NCBI GenBank assembly: GCA_009746045.1
Contig: RPFO01001021.1
Coordinates: 1 to 64,000 of the forward strand
DNA length: 64,000 bases
Direction: 5' to 3'
DNA from: Mesostigma viride
Taxonomy: Eukaryota; Streptophyta; Mesostigmatophyceae; Mesostigmatales; Mesostigmataceae
A program made the translations under genes and the position numbers. Each line of letters starts with the position of its first letter. The first letter of the stretch is position 1. A model generated the notes under the pieces. It saw only the letters and a list, made by a program, of their open reading frames with translations. It had not been told where the DNA came from and did not search any database. Shown one piece after another: positions 21,831-35,200 of the stretch.

Positions 21831-22903
21831 GTGGTGAACATGGTTTGGACTAACACGATTTGCAAGACGCCATGCTCCAAGCGGCATCAAGATGGGCAGC
21901 GGTTCCCCGTCTCAGCCTACGGGGCAGGGTCCTCCTCACCAACCAAATGTTATTCTCCAAAGTCGGTGCTCTACTACTGCCAAGGTCACCCACCTAACGA
22001 GTACACCACCAAGATCATCCAACGAATTGGCAGCAATTTTGTTTGGAAACAGCAGGGTATCATAACACACACGGTCACGGTGCCGGGATGGATCGATCGG
22101 GACATGTCCTATATGCCATGGGTTCAAGGAGGCTTGGGCTTACATAATATGGAGTGGCGTTTATGGTCAGTGTACACCAAACAGATCTTAACCGCGTTCA
22201 TAGGCGTAAACGCACTCCATCAGATCGCGTTTTCCGCGTTTTCCGCGGCCCGGCACTGAACGCAAAGGTTTTCACCTTTGCGGAGTGTCTGATCAGAGTA
22301 AACGCACACCCTGGTTGTAGTATGTTGGCACAAGAAGCTTTCGCCACAACCTCATACCCACACCAATGGTACATCATGGCACTTGGGGGCAGCAATACTT
22401 ACATGTGCGCTCACTTCGTACAAAGGCTTACCATGGTACTGGGCACGTATGTGGAAAGGTTATAAGAACCTAACAGGGCCAAGTGGATGGCTATTACAGC
22501 TCCCCCCACCACCGTCACACTATCTACGGTTATTTTCGGCATCACGGGATTACGGGACGCGAGCCTCACAGCCAACCAAATGGCATGGATATGGCTACGC
22601 ACGACGATGCTTCACACCATATGGCAAGTTCGCAACGAGACCGTATTCACGTTACGTGCCGCGTACACGAGCGGTGCCGTGGTCCGCCGGTTTATCTCCT
22701 CTTGGAACCTGGCTATGCGTCGTTACTGGCTCCTGGCGACGGAACAACACAAAGTATGGGACCCGGGCCCTAACAATGACACCCCCCGCCCACTGGAAGT
22801 CTTCCATGCACTCATGGGCATGAACCAGGTCTTTACACTTATGCCGGATGACGATATATCTACAGTACACTGGCTACCTTGGTCGCAGGGCGCGCCTTAT
22901 TAA
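21831..22903 (+). pseudogene. 3' end of a degenerate LINE (RT C-terminal region)
   Basis: Two broken plus-strand frames (21831-22259 and 22487-22903) read like the part of a non-LTR retrotransposon after the reverse transcriptase. The motifs are IQRIGSNFVWKQQ, then WVQGGLGLHN, then HTIWQVRNETVF, which occur in this order in LINE ORF2 C-termini. The 5' part is absent. The copy is interrupted by a small insertion at 22216-22297, so it is an old dead copy. It differs in sequence from LINE families A and B near the right end of the window. Confidence 0.75.
22216..22297. mobile_element. 82-bp insertion related to the S1 SINE tail
   Basis: An 82-bp segment is flanked by perfect 10-bp direct repeats GTAAACGCAC (22206-22215 and 22298-22307), as expected for a target site duplication. 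It contains GATCGCGTTTTCCGCGG and the hairpin CGCAAAGG-TTTTCA-CCTTTGCG. The same sequence forms the 3' part of the two S1 elements near 44.5 and 44.9 kb. It lies inside the LINE remnant. Confidence 0.75.
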
Positions 22904-23372
22904 TGCGGGCACCCCAATTTAGGCACAACTAGGCATTTCAGGCTATTTTTGGCATACCTGGCCCCTGGGTCACCTTAACTGTTATATGGAAATAAACTAA
23001 CACCCATTTCACCGGAAATTTGCAAGACGCCCTTACCAGGCCTGCTAACAATCAGTCCGAAATTAAACTGTTTATTAGTCAACGAGTCTGCAACATTATT
23101 TGCAACATCATGTGTGGTTAGCGCAACACTCCTTCACTCCTCAAGCCTTTTGAATGCGATGTGTTGAGATGTGAATGTAGTTTTAAACGACGATCCTTAC
23201 TTGTTATGAATGCAAAGCTATGACACAATTTTATACGTCAATTGCATAACAATTCTATGTTCTATATGCTAGATTGCTAATCTCGACAGGACTGTCGTTT
23301 CTTCGAAAACTATTTTCTACTTACCCAAGGTGAATTTTTATTAGGGTCAGCCCTCTCCTGCAATCCGTAGAG
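22904..23372. other. Upstream region of TLDc gene
   Basis: This 469-bp AT-richer stretch precedes the TLDc start codon and should hold its promoter. I see no coding exon, repeat or recognisable element. Confidence 0.4.
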
Positions 23373-26300
23373 ATGGGCAATCGCTCGGGACATCTAGCTG
23401 ACCCGCGGGAAGCGCAATTCAAGGAGGCATGCCTGTAAGTTTGCCTCGTTCTCACTTCCCAGGAGCAAATGTTCAGGAAATCCACGGAAAGGCGGGATAC
23501 ACGCAGATTTGTGGCGTGTCCTTACTTGCCATGGGCCTGTTGTTGGATTGAACGATGTTCACACTCTCCCATCATGTACTAGTTATGGGTACTCGCTACG
23601 CTCTGCGGTTCTTCTGATATTCGTTTATGAGTAGATGTGCTGTAGTCTTTCTAAAACAACAACCTTCTTGACGACACCTCGCCTTCTCCGTACGAGACGT
23701 CCCCAGTCCGTCACTTTCGTGGCAATATCAGCGCCCACATTCCACTGTAAACGCCCACCTTCACCACTACGCCCGAATGCAGCTTACCTAGTGTAACTGA
23801 TCGGATTATTGACATGTGGCTACCCTCAGAGCAATTATCCACAACGTATGTCCAAGTGAGGCGCGCACATCATCACACACGCAGTCAATACAACAATTCG
23901 GCACATGTGCATGGTTACTTGTTAGATTAATTGTAACCGTGAGCACTACTATAAGTAATTATAGCTCGTGCGAGCATAGTTATGCTCTTTGGGTGAATCC
24001 CTGCTCTCGCCAACACCTGGGAGAGCTCATCCCTGCCTGCCCGTGCACACTAAACGGAGTCAATACGGGTTGATGCTTGCAGCCGGTTCTCAGATCCAGA
24101 TATCCAGGCGCTTCTGTCCAGCTACGCCGGCATGCAGGCGAGAGCAGCGGCAGCGGCGGGTGTCGGCCAGGCACGTGCAGGGACTGTCGCAACCCAAGGG
24201 GTGGACCGGGAAACATTCAAGGTGTGTGTGCCAGCACGTGGCTCATTTCTGGTAGCATGCTGCTTAGTGATTCCGCACGCCATTGGCTGCTTCGTGCCTC
24301 CGCACGCAATAGGCTGCTTTGTGCCTCCGCACGCAATAGGCTGCTTGGTGATTCGGCTCGCAATAGGCTGCTTGGTGCCTCCGCACGCAATGGGCTGCTT
24401 TGTGCCTCCGCACGCAATGGGCTGCTTGGTGATTCGGCACGCAATGGGCTGCTTTGTGCCTCCGCACGCAATAGGCTGCTTGGTGATTCGGCACGCAATG
24501 GGCTGCTTTGTGCCTCCGCACGCAATGGGCTGCTTGGTGATTCGGCACGCAATGGGCTGCTTGGTGCCTCCGCACGCAATAGGCTGCTTGGTGCCTCCGC
24601 ACGCAGTTGGCTGCTTGAATTTTCCGCACGCAGTTTGCTGCCCACCTTTGCAGCTTCATGTCAGCGCTGGTCAACACATCGACTTCCATTTCTTTTCATC
24701 ATCGAATGAGAGGTGCATCAACCCGTTCATGCAGTTGTTGAAACCCCTGGCATGCCCCACCGCGTTTCTTATCAAGCCCTGACCCCCGTCCTAATTGGAC
24801 TATGTAAGTGCTTCATGGACTAGACTGCTTTTGCGCCTCTGAGGGAGGCTAATATTTCAACCCATGTTACAAGCCCTTCTTTAGCTCCTGGTTTTCCTCG
24901 AGAGCTCTGATTTGATGTGTGTGGACCGCACGTAACGCCCATACTCTCGAGGCACAGCACTTCTCCTCTGCATTTTCATTTGCTTGCAACATCAGTGATG
25001 AGCTCTTTGCTCACAAAATCAGTTCTCTTAGAGCACGTGGCCTGAGCTCCCTGAGGCGCTTTCCCTCAGCAAGTTCCTCGTCACTGCTCTCATGGTAGCG
25101 CCCCCTTATTGTTCCTTCGGTGACGTCTTCTGGGTACTATCACCTGTTCCCTGCTCCTTCCTGCCAGGCCTGCGTGCGGGTACCGGGCGCGCTGGGCGAC
25201 CGCCTGTTTGCGAGCACTCTGCCGCCAGCTGTCACGGGCACGGCCCCACCCGCTGTGCAGGACAAGAGGAGGATGTCGAAAGAGGACTATGTGGTTACCA
25301 TGGTAGGGGGCGAGACAGGAGGGTTTGTAGAGAGGATTACTTTGGATAGGGGGAAGGGAAATGGTTAAAGTGGGATTGTGTCATTCGATGGAGTCGCATT
25401 AGGGAGGAGTACATACGTGGGATTGGGTGGGGACCTGTGTATGTGGAGGATAATATTCATGCGGTTTCGGGAGATGTTAGGAGGCGTTGGGGCTACCCAA
25501 CTGGACTGGGCCAAGGGTGCCTTCAACAGCGTTGCCTTTTGTCACTCATGAGCCATGCCATCAACGGCAGGAATGCACTTGCAAGTGCATCACCCGGGCA
25601 ACCGCGGTGTGTGTGGTGTGTGTGGTGTGTCTGTTTACACCCATGGTGAACTGACAAACCAAGGTGGCTTTCCTCATTTTGCTCGATTGTGTTTCCATGT
25701 GACATGTCTCGGCAGGCTGCCGTTCGTAAAGGGACGCGGGAGGAGCTCCACGATTGGTGCTACTCGCTGCTGCAGCCGGGGTTCGTGTAGGACATGGGTG
25801 AAGGGGCTGGCATGTGGCTTAGGTAAAGGGTGGCAGGGCATGGGTGAAGGGGCTGGCATGTGGCATGGGTAAAGGGTGTCGGCGCATGGGTGAAGGGGCT
25901 GGCATGTGGCATGGGTAAAGGGTGTCGGCGCATGGGTGAAGGGGCTGGCATGTGGCATGGGTAAAGGGTGTCGGCGCATGGGTGAAGGGGCTGGCATGTG
26001 GCATGGGTAAAGGGTGGCGGGACATGGGTGAAGGGGTTGGCATGTGGCATGGGTAAAGGGTGTCGGCGCATGGGTGAAGGGGTTGGCATGTGGCTTAGGT
26101 AAAGGGTGGCAGGGCATGGGTGAAGGCGTTGGCATGTGGCGTGGGTAAAGGGTGGCGGGGCATGGGTAAAGGGGAGCGGGGCATGGGTGAAGGGTTTGGC
26201 AAGTGGCGTGGGTAAAGGGTGGCGGCGCCTGGCAGTGGTGATGTGTAGTGACAGGAATGAAACAGATAGGGAGGCTGAGCTGTGAGGGGTGGGTGGGTGG

Positions 26301-29300
26301 GTGGGTGGGTGGGTGGGTGGGTGGGTGGGTGGGTGGGTGGGTGGGTGGGTGGGTGGGTGGGTGGGTGGGTGGGTGGGTGGGTGGGTGGGTGGGTGGGTGG
26401 GTGGGTGGGTGGGTGGGTGGGTGGGTGGGTGGGTGGGTGGGTGGGTGGGTGGGTGGGTGGGTGGGTGGGTGGGTGGGTGGGTGGGTGGGTGGGTGGGTGG
26501 GTGGCGGGGGGTGGGGGCGGGCGGGCGGGTGGATATGGGTGGTCTGGGCGTATGGCACCTGTCTGACTGTAAGCAACGTGCCACTGTTACTTGAGCTGAT
26601 GCCACACGCGTTCTGCTGTGGCAACAGCTTAAAAAAGCTCGTTCTCAATCACTTGCCTGCCTAGCCTGCACCACCCACCACGTGACGTCATCGCAATGTC
26701 CTCAACCCCATCAGAAAAGCATCTGTGGACTCTGCGTCTTGCGATTGGAACTCAATTGCTGCTGCTGATGCCTATTACGTTATGATTCCTATGAAGGCAT
26801 GGACCGCTGTGGTGGTAACTATGTTCTCACGAATGGATTGCATGTGGCACATCTTCTAACCCCCCCCCCCTCCGCCCGTCCCCCCGTCCCACCTCCCTGC
26901 AGCTCACCTGCACATGTGAGGGGGACTTTGAAGCAGGCGCTCGCACGGCTCAAGGGTCGGGCGATTGACAAGACGGAGCGAGCAGAGGCAGGGGCAGAGG
27001 GAAAGAGAAAAGGGGAGGTAGGGGAAAACAGAGAGGGAATGGCAGAAGCAGGCAGCGCAGAGGCAGGTGCACGGCCTCAAGAAGTGCATATTCGTACTGG
27101 AGGTGATGATGCTGCCCCGATTGCGAAGAGCAACAGCAGGGATGGTGTTGCATCTGGTGGTGAAGGGTTTCACCCAGGCGCTGATGTCAGCAATCTCCCT
27201 GCTCATGGCTCGGCTGATGTCAGCAAGGACGGGGCAAGCAGGCCACCTCCAGCAGAAGGGCAGTGTGATGAGACTGGCACGTCGTCGGTGGACAGATTGC
27301 TGTGGGGTCAGCCGGATGTTAAGCCATCAGCGGGGCAGTCCGGTGGCTCCGCTGGCAATAATGTGGCTGGGGTCGGTAGTGGCGCCATTCCCTGGGCCAA
27401 AGGGCACCGGGAAGGCATGCCCAGTCCAGGTATGCCCTCATCATCAGCCATCGAACAAGAGACTTTCTGCCCGGATGCAGAGGTGGACGATGCACTGCTT
27501 CAGTGCCTTCTGGCCGCCGCACCGTTCTCTACATCTGGCGACACCACCACGGTTTTTAGTTCCAGCAGTGTTGGGGCGGGGCCAGGTGGCGCACCCGCTG
27601 GTTCCCTGAGCCGAGAAGGCTTTGACAGCTGGGTGAAGATGGTCCCCTGTGTGCCCTTGTTGCTGGCGTCCCTGCTGGAGTGGCCGGGTAGGTGGGGGGA
27701 AGGGGGGGGAAGGGTTGCTGGAATCGCCAGGTGGACGTGTGCAGGTGCTGCCATGCATATTCCTGTCCACATATGTACAAGCTAGTAACTGTAACTATAC
27801 TTACTGTAACTGTTTACTTTTGTACTGAATATTGCATTAGCTACTATAGTACTAGCTACTCCAGTCGCTCGCGTCATTTGACATGGTACGCACATGCTTC
27901 TGAAGCCACGCAGGACTCAGGCGTTTCCCCCCCCTCACTTGTTCCATCTCATGGCCGCTTCTATTTCTAGTTGTGTGTCAAAGTATCTTTTGCTGAACCG
28001 TATCCTCCCCTCTTTGTGTTGCCAAACCCCTTCATCCCCCGCCCCTCCCCGCCGCCCAGTCCCGCACCTGTGGCCGGACACCCTCCTCCCCAAGGGCGCC
28101 CCCACCCTGCAGCACCCATCAGGCCGCAAGACCTACATCCTCCAATGGGAGCATTTCGTGATGCTGGCTGCTGCCATCCCTCACGCCCAGCGCCACGCCT
28201 GGCGGCTCCTCTACAGCTCCACGCTGCACGGGCAGAGCTTCTCTTCGCTCCATGCACGACTGACGTACGTAATCGTGCCATGCCTTTGTTTCAAGTTGTT
28301 CTTCATCTCCCAGGCCTTGGAAACCCAGACCATCGTGGTTCCACGAACTGCATGGAACAGGACATAACCCTATGAGAGCTTGCTTGAGATTGACCCCGCA
28401 ATCCTCCCAAGAGGGCGTGACGAGCACTAGGCTGTGTCAGGGCTTCCCTCTGACATGGACACCAGCAAGGCTGGCCCAGTGCCTGCACTCATGAGTCTTC
28501 AGGGCACTTCCCTTGTCAAGGCTGCATGAGCAGTAGGTTTTTCTACGCTAATCCGTTGTACTATAGCAACAGCCTTCTCTAGGCGGCTAAGGTGGTGGCG
28601 TTGTCTGTATTAACACTTCTTGTGGGAGGGTGCCCTAGGGTTCATGCAGTGTGCGCGTGCTGTAACCGTCCATGCTGTGTTTGTGCATGCGGTTGACAGC
28701 GCAGGCTGTGTATTTTCATGCTGCGTGGGCGTGCTGTCTGTGCCCGTGCTGCATGGCACACAGGATGGCCGGCATGCCCACGCTGGTGGTCGTTCGGGAC
28801 ACCGGCGGTGCTATCTTTGGCGGGTACGCGTCCCAGCCGTGGCTCCCTCGCTCCAGCACCTTCTACGGCGACTCGCACTCGTTCGTGTTCACGCTGAGCC
28901 CTGCGGTGGCCGTCTACCGTGCGACAGGGGACAACGCGAGCTTCCAATGGGTACGTTTGATAGTATTGGCGCTTGTTTATAAGTAAGTCGGGTATATGTG
29001 TATAGTCGGCCCATGCAGAATGTGGAGGGCTATGCAAGCTTTCAATGGGTAGGGTTTATATTTCTTAGTAACGAGCAAATAGTTGGCATCTGTCAGACTG
29101 CCTAAATCAGCATGGGCGCATGTGACGCGCAGCTCATGTCGAGCTGCTGCTACCGATACAAGCTTAATAATGTTTAATAGTATTGGATGGATGTGGCTGG
29201 AAACCATCCTACCAGCCCATGCCTGCACCGGCGGTGCTTTCTGAAACGCAGTTGGTGAAAAGAGGCTCCCAGATATCTGCCCACGGTGATGTCACCCTCT

Positions 29301-30160
29301 GAAATACGGAGTTACAGCCTCTGACATCACCCTCTGATATCAAATATCCCTAGTGTTTTAATATTCAAAGGTCTGCCCAGTGAGGTTGCTTTCTAATACC
29401 GTTGTAGCCATGTCATCGTGATTGTGTGCAATATTGAGATGATTCTGTTGCATGCAACCTTGCGACCCCAGTTCCCCCCGTGGGATTCGAAGCCGGTCCC
29501 GCACCGCGTTCATGCTGTTTCCGGCATGACAGGGAGGACCGATGGGGTTACCCAAGCCTTGGGAGCATGCACGTTGCTATCCACACTGTGCACTGACCCT
29601 GAATTGTAAGAGCAGTCCAATGAGTGGTAAGAACAGTCCAATGAATTGTGAGAATAGTCCACTGAGTAGTCCAGTGAGTCCAATTGCCACCATTATGCCC
29701 TCAGGGGCTGTGGCATGCTTTTGTGGACCATTGTCTCCCATACGCTCATGAATGCGCATTTGCGCGGTTCATCTTGTGCCTGCACACCTTGCAGCTTGGC
29801 GCCAACTTCCAATCGTCGGAAGCACTGCCCAATGGCGTCGGATTCGGAGGCAGCACTGGCAGGTTTGGCATGTTTGTCGCGGACTCGGTCGATGCCGGCA
29901 CGAGCCTGCAGTGCCGCACCTATGGAAGCCCCTGCCTGGCGTCCAGTGCCAAGTTCAGCGTGGCGGCCCTCGAGTGCTGGGGCACCCTGCCCGATGGAGA
30001 CCAGGGTGGGGCCGAGGGAGGCAGCGTCTCGGGTGGCTCAGCGGGGGCAGGCGGTGGCGCAAGCGTGTTGGACCGTTTCCGCCAAGACAAAGCCGTCATG
30101 CAGCTCATGGGAATCGGTTTCGACAGCGAGAGCATCGGGGCGCGGGACAAGGTCGAGTAG
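23373..30160 (+). CDS. TLDc-domain protein with EF-hand-like N-terminal region
   Basis: TLDc proteins are linked to protection from oxidative stress and to binding of V-ATPase. Eight exons (23373-23434, 24083-24221, 25168-25302, 25716-25780, 26903-27687, 28060-28264, 28764-28950, 29795-30160) join in phase to 647 residues. The order matches plant proteins of the AT5G06260 type: RFSDPDIQALLSSYAG, GALGDRLF, MSKEDYVVTM, AAVRKGTREEL, FDSWVKMVPCVPLLLASLL, VPHLWPD, WRLLYSSTLHGQSFSSL, GGAIFGGYASQPW, FYGDSHSFVF and GFGGSTGRFGMFV. Residues ~396-606 form the TLDc domain. Exon 5 adds a ~230-residue Gly/Ser/Ala-rich stretch absent from the Arabidopsis protein as I recall it. The donor of exon 4 is ambiguous: 25780 or 25786 both keep the frame (647 or 649 residues). 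The MGN start hints at myristoylation, but position 6 is Gly, so this is weak. Confidence 0.9.
24262..24615. repeat. 27-bp minisatellite in TLDc intron 2
   Basis: About thirteen copies of a 27-bp unit containing CACGCAATGGGCTGCTT are arranged in tandem. Two variants alternate: TGTGCCTCCG and TGGTGATTCGG before the shared core. It is open in frames on both strands because 27 is a multiple of three, but it is intronic. Confidence 0.93.
25793..26240. repeat. 46-bp minisatellite in TLDc intron 4
   Basis: About ten copies of a 46-bp unit starting CATGGGTGAAGGGG begin only some 7-13 bp after the exon 4 splice donor. Units start at 25793, 25839, 25885 and so on. The strand is strongly G-rich. The array is followed after ~45 bp by the (GGGT)n tract. 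Confidence 0.93.
26286..26503 (+). repeat. (GGGT)n microsatellite, about 54 copies
   Basis: An almost perfect run of GGGT of about 217 bp lies in TLDc intron 4 on the transcribed gene's sense strand. Such a tract can form G-quadruplexes in DNA and in pre-mRNA. The frames through it encode only Gly-Trp-Val repeats or, on the other strand, Thr-His-Pro repeats. Confidence 0.97.
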
Positions 30161-32256
30161 TGCCCAGCCCGTTGTCTAGCCCGTGATCGCTCTAACCAAG
30201 CGCGTTCCGCTGCAAGGGGCAGTACGATGTACATACATCCAGCCATGTTTTCTCCGTGGCTCCCGATGGGGCCACATGTTCCAGCCACTTGTTTTCTCAT
30301 GACGTCTAGGCCTAGCCATGCTTGTACATCGTCGAGGCATGGCATGTGCATGTCAGTTCAAGTATCGTGGCTTATTGTGTGTAGAAAAATAATATAAGGC
30401 CAGTCTACACTTGTGTTATCTCATGCACGGGACATAGCGTACTATGTGAGACAATTATGTCATGGACGCATGGCGTCCAACATCGTGTAAGGACTAGAGC
30501 ATGTGCATGCAGATTGAGTTGCACGCATGTTCAATAGCTACATCAAGCACAAATGCACGCATGCATGCATGGCTATAGAGCTCATGTTACCCAACAAGTC
30601 CGGCTTTCAAGCAGGGCCTAGCATTGCAATGCTTTTGCGCGGTTGCTGGCATCATTTGTAAGGATTGAGCCCCCACCCACCAGCAATGGAATAAGTGCTA
30701 CATGATCTCCCAACGGAGTCATGCTATTATTTATTTTGATCTCCAGCATTTCTGGCCCGCGCTAGGGTTGTCTCATTGATATGAGCTCCAGCATGGGATT
30801 CAGTGAGCTAGATGCAGTAGGCTTGTGGAGCTCATCAGCTCAATTATGCTGGACTTTTGCCAACTAGCCACTTGGCAACTAATTATTCAGTGGTGGTTCA
30901 AATGCAGAGTGGTGAGAATTTTGTCTTGATTTCAATACAAGAGTTACACGTAAACTCTTGACGACCTCCAGCAAGACCGGCACACCTAGCTAACCCTTTC
31001 CGGATATCCTAGAAAGCATGTCGGCTGTTTCAATTCTGTCAGCTGTTTCAATTCATGCCAGCCTTCGGATACAGTAGTGCACAGAAGACCACACAGTTTC
31101 CACGAACCAGGTAGTAAGCCCTACTAAAAACACCACAGAAAGGGGGAACGCGCACAATTTGTGCATAGAAGAAGTTGGGTGCAAATTAAGCAAGCCCACC
31201 TTCCGAGAAAGAGATTTCCTATACATAGAGTGGCTATATGAGCCACATCCGAGAAAAGTTGTAGGTAGCAATGCGCCCCATACAGCAAGAACTTGCCCCT
31301 GAATTCCTACACGTGAAACCTAGCTACACACCAGATCAACTCCCATTAAACGCCGTCACCCTCTCATCGCTAGCAGCAGCCACACGGGAGCCCACATCTG
31401 GATCTCCACGTGCATATCGCCGCTGCAAGCTGCCTCAAATGCCCTATGCTGCAGGGTACCCAATAAGCTGAAACTTGCTAAGATATGTCAATCACGGCAC
31501 CCCATCATCCTGTACCTCTTGCTCATACAGATTGGCGGCTTAGCGTGCATAGACCACACCATCCCAGAGGACAACCTCTCATATGGCCTTCAAGTCAGCT
31601 CTTTACTCCTAAACCCTGCCCCATGTCCTCTCATCCCAATGATTCGCTCCTTGCAATAGCCACAGCGCTCAACTGTCCAGCGGCAGCTGTGTGGGCGATG
31701 TCATCAAGCGGGCGGTTCTGAATGCGCCCAGGGATAGCGGCAACCCAGTCAGCAGGATTGGTGACTGGGTACCCAAAATGCACACGACTAACTAGGGGCA
31801 TATCCTTATGATATGCACCGGATTCCTATCAGCCCGACATGCACCCGATGTCTCGCGGCTCACATCGTGAGCGTGGCATGCACACAAAGTGCACGCACGG
31901 AATTCTCCTACGCTCCACAGCGCAGCGGAAGATCCCTGACCTTATGTGACTCCTCATTATGTTGCGAAAAGGGGTGAATACCCCTGCAGCCGCGGCAAGC
32001 CAACCAGCTATTTCAAACCCATGGCTGCCTCGGCCAAAGACATGGCTGCACTCGTCTTCAATGCTTCTCGTCAGGCGCCCGCGAATGCCACGAGACTGAT
32101 GCTGAGGCACTCCGCAGCAAAACCCTCTTTGTGGCGAGAAAGCGAATGTACCCACCGTGCCAACAAACAGCGGGGGCAAGCCGCGTGCATCATGGCACCG
32201 TGCCATCATCCAGCACATGCAAGGCATGCTGCTTGGCCTAGGGGAGACCACCTGGA
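30161..32256. other. Convergent spacer between TLDc and WEE1 genes
   Basis: These 2.1 kb lie between two convergent stop codons. At 30694-30735 a sequence reading GTGCTACATGAT-CTCC-CAAC-GGAG-TCATG followed by TTATT repeats matches the 3' ends of the retroelements at the right of the window, so a short retroelement end is present here. A 17-bp direct repeat (CAGCTGTTTCAATTC region) occurs at 31021-31052. No coding exon was found. Confidence 0.55.
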
Positions 32257-35200
32257 CTAGGATGACACCGTGACGTTGTCCAGCATGTGCAGCACATCAA
32301 GCGCGGAGCACCGGTGGCTGGCCTCCCACTGCAGCATCGCGCGCAGCAGTGTCAGCATTGCGCGTGGGCGGGTTTCCGGGATGATGATCTCTGCATTCGA
32401 CCGAGGCCGTGTGCTGTGGTGAGGGGGAGCGGCACGGTTGTGAGCACGATCATCCATATCACGGGTTTGCACAGGCGATGCATTCGTCAGATGTCCGTGC
32501 ATGTGCGTGGGGGAAGGGGATGGGGGGGGGGGGGGTGAACTGACCAAGGGCTATCGCATCTGCTGGTAAAATGCTGGTAAATGGTATACAAGTTTCATCA
32601 GTTGCATGGGCAAAGAGCCCTTCCCAAGTGCAGAGACGCATGCCGTAGAAACAGGGAGATTCTGGGCGACGGCCGGACGAGTAGAGGGGGCAGTACGTGC
32701 GACCGTGAAAACATGCAACAACGACACGCACGACACGAGGATCTGATAACGGGTACGCCGTCAGCCAAATACTATGCTACATCTAATGGCCAATAAAGGG
32801 TGTTAGCCGGCAGGCACTTTGAGAAACCGTCCTTAACAATGCCACGTTGCCAGCATATGCACCATAAGGCGCCAATATTCCATGTTATCCTCCCTATGTC
32901 GCCAGCATTGTCACAATCGTTCTGCTAGCATCTGCATGGGCTCACCGTGGCAGCTTGTCGCCTGTCACCCACTCAAAGAGCATCGCCCCAAAGCTGTAGA
33001 TGTCCGCCTGCACGGGTGCCAGCAGAAAGAGGCGGAGGGACATGCAGCAGATGCTCATTTGCTGGTCAGCCGTCGGTTGTCGGTGATGGGCACATCACAA
33101 GCTAACGGAGAGGCAGTGGAACAAAAGTGGTCTTGAACAGGCACGCAAGCATGCCTGGTAAAAGCATTCCGAACACTTGTGTGATGCACCCGCCCAAGTG
33201 GGGGAACAGGGAGCGGATGCAGCCACGGCTACCCATGCCACCAAACAAAAAAAGGAAAAGCCTGCAGGGGGCAGCAATACCCAGCAGGCGCCAAAGGCGG
33301 CACAAAGCATCGACTCATCAATCCAAATCAATTCATTCACACATGCCGCACACATGGCAGTGCTGCAACCCCCCAGCCCCTCACCTGCGGCCCCGGGTGC
33401 GTGCAGTCATTGAGCAGCTCCGGTGCCACATAGAAACCATCCCCCTCCTCCCAGTCGTATACACCCTGCCCCCGGTCCTTGACCGCGAGCCCGAAATCGC
33501 CGATCTTCAAGTTGCCCGCGCTGTCCAGGAATATGTTCTCGGGCTTGATGTCCAGGTGGACCAGGTCCTGCCCGTGGAGGAAGTGGAGCCCTTCCGCAAC
33601 GTCGCGCACGTAGCGCCAGATCTGCGGGGCGGACGCGGATAAGGGGGTGGGCCAGGGGGCACCAGTTGGTCAGCCACTCCAATTCGTTAAAATCTAGGAC
33701 CTAGGTGGCTAAACCAAAAAATCCTTACGAAGGTGAGGAGCAACAAAAACACACACACGTACAGGCATCACAGATTTAGAGGGGTTCGGGCTTGAGTAGC
33801 ACGAGCACCATGGGTGAATGGGCGGCGTTCCAGCTCCCACGGCATGGGCTGCCATGGTCGAATATGAGGAGCACAGCGTGCACAGGTCATACACCCTCCC
33901 AAAACGCGTACTGGACCTTAAAAAATGCAATCATGAACGCCCGCATGACTGCTAAGCAGCCGTCTTCTCCATTAGGTGCTTGTCCCACAGGCCCATTTCG
34001 TCCAAGCATTCCCCAAAGAAATAGTGGCTACTCATGGGTTGGGCTGCGCTGGTGTAGCGAAAGTCCAACGAAAGACAGGCACGATAGGCCTCGCTACCAA
34101 TAGGCACTCCGACCCCCGTGCATCCTACCCCAACGCACCTGCTCGTCCGGCATGGGCCCTGGCAGGTTGTCAATGAGCGTGCGCAGGTTGCCCCCCACGC
34201 ACAGCTCCATCTGGATGTAGAGGTGCATGTCCTGTGTGGGAGGGAAGGAGCCATACGGTGCACGGGGATGGGCAAGGGACACACAAGAAGCAGGATGTGA
34301 TGAGCGATGAGTGATTAGGCATGAGGCAGAAGGTATGGCCACAGCATCCCTTGGCAGAGAATAAACAGGTACATGCCCCAGGAGCTTCCCATGCACAAAA
34401 ATGGCATCAAGAAAAGGCCAAGGGAGTTGAAAAACCGAAATTCCATGACTGCCCATTTTCCTCGCGTGCCCCCTCCCATGCCCCGACCCATTTAACACGC
34501 TGCCCACCAGACATGCTAACCATCTTCGCCTCTTCCCTTCCACCTGCTGCCACACACGCCCCCGCCTCCCTGACCTGCGTAACCTGCATCACACTCTCTG
34601 CCTCCACCCCCCTTTCTCTCCCCCCCTGCCACCCATACCCCCCACCCATGTACCTAGTGCCACCAACGGCCCTACGCATGCCCCCACCCATCCCTCTCAC
34701 CTGCTGCCAACCGCGGAAGTAGCGCACCACGCGCGGGTGCTCCGGCAGCTCCTGCACGAGCGCCACCTCGTTCAACAGCCGCTCGCGGTCGCGCCGCCCC
34801 TTGAACTTGCGTCGGCTGCGCTTGACCGCGGACAGCGTGCCGTCCTTGCGGTGGCGCGCCTCAAACACCTCGAAGAAGCTGCCCACGCCGATCACGCGCA
34901 GGAAGTCAAAGTGGTGCTCGAACAGGAACTGCGACGGCTGCCGCTTGAGCGTGACCAGCACCTTGGTCTCGTTCAACGAATCCATGCGGCGCAGGGTCCC
35001 TTGGCCGCGCCAGTTGGTGCCGTTCCCTCCCACGGGGGTCAAACCGCCCTCGTTTAGGAACCCATACATGCCGCCCGCGACGCCGGCATTATTATCGCTC
35101 CTAGCCACGCCACCGTCCCCGAGCTTGCTGTGCGCCCCACCGAGGGCATCCCGGCAGCTCCTCATGGCGCTCGCGTCCGTAACCCGGACCAGGTCATTGT

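Noticed and set aside
24077-24782. Open frames on both strands over the 27-bp repeats
   Set aside because: Repeat translation inside TLDc intron 2; only the first part (24083-24221) is a true exon, in another frame for the most part.
25674-26648. Thr-His-Pro-rich 324-codon minus frame and Gly-Trp-Val plus frames
   Set aside because: Translations of the (GGGT)n tract and 46-bp array in an intron.
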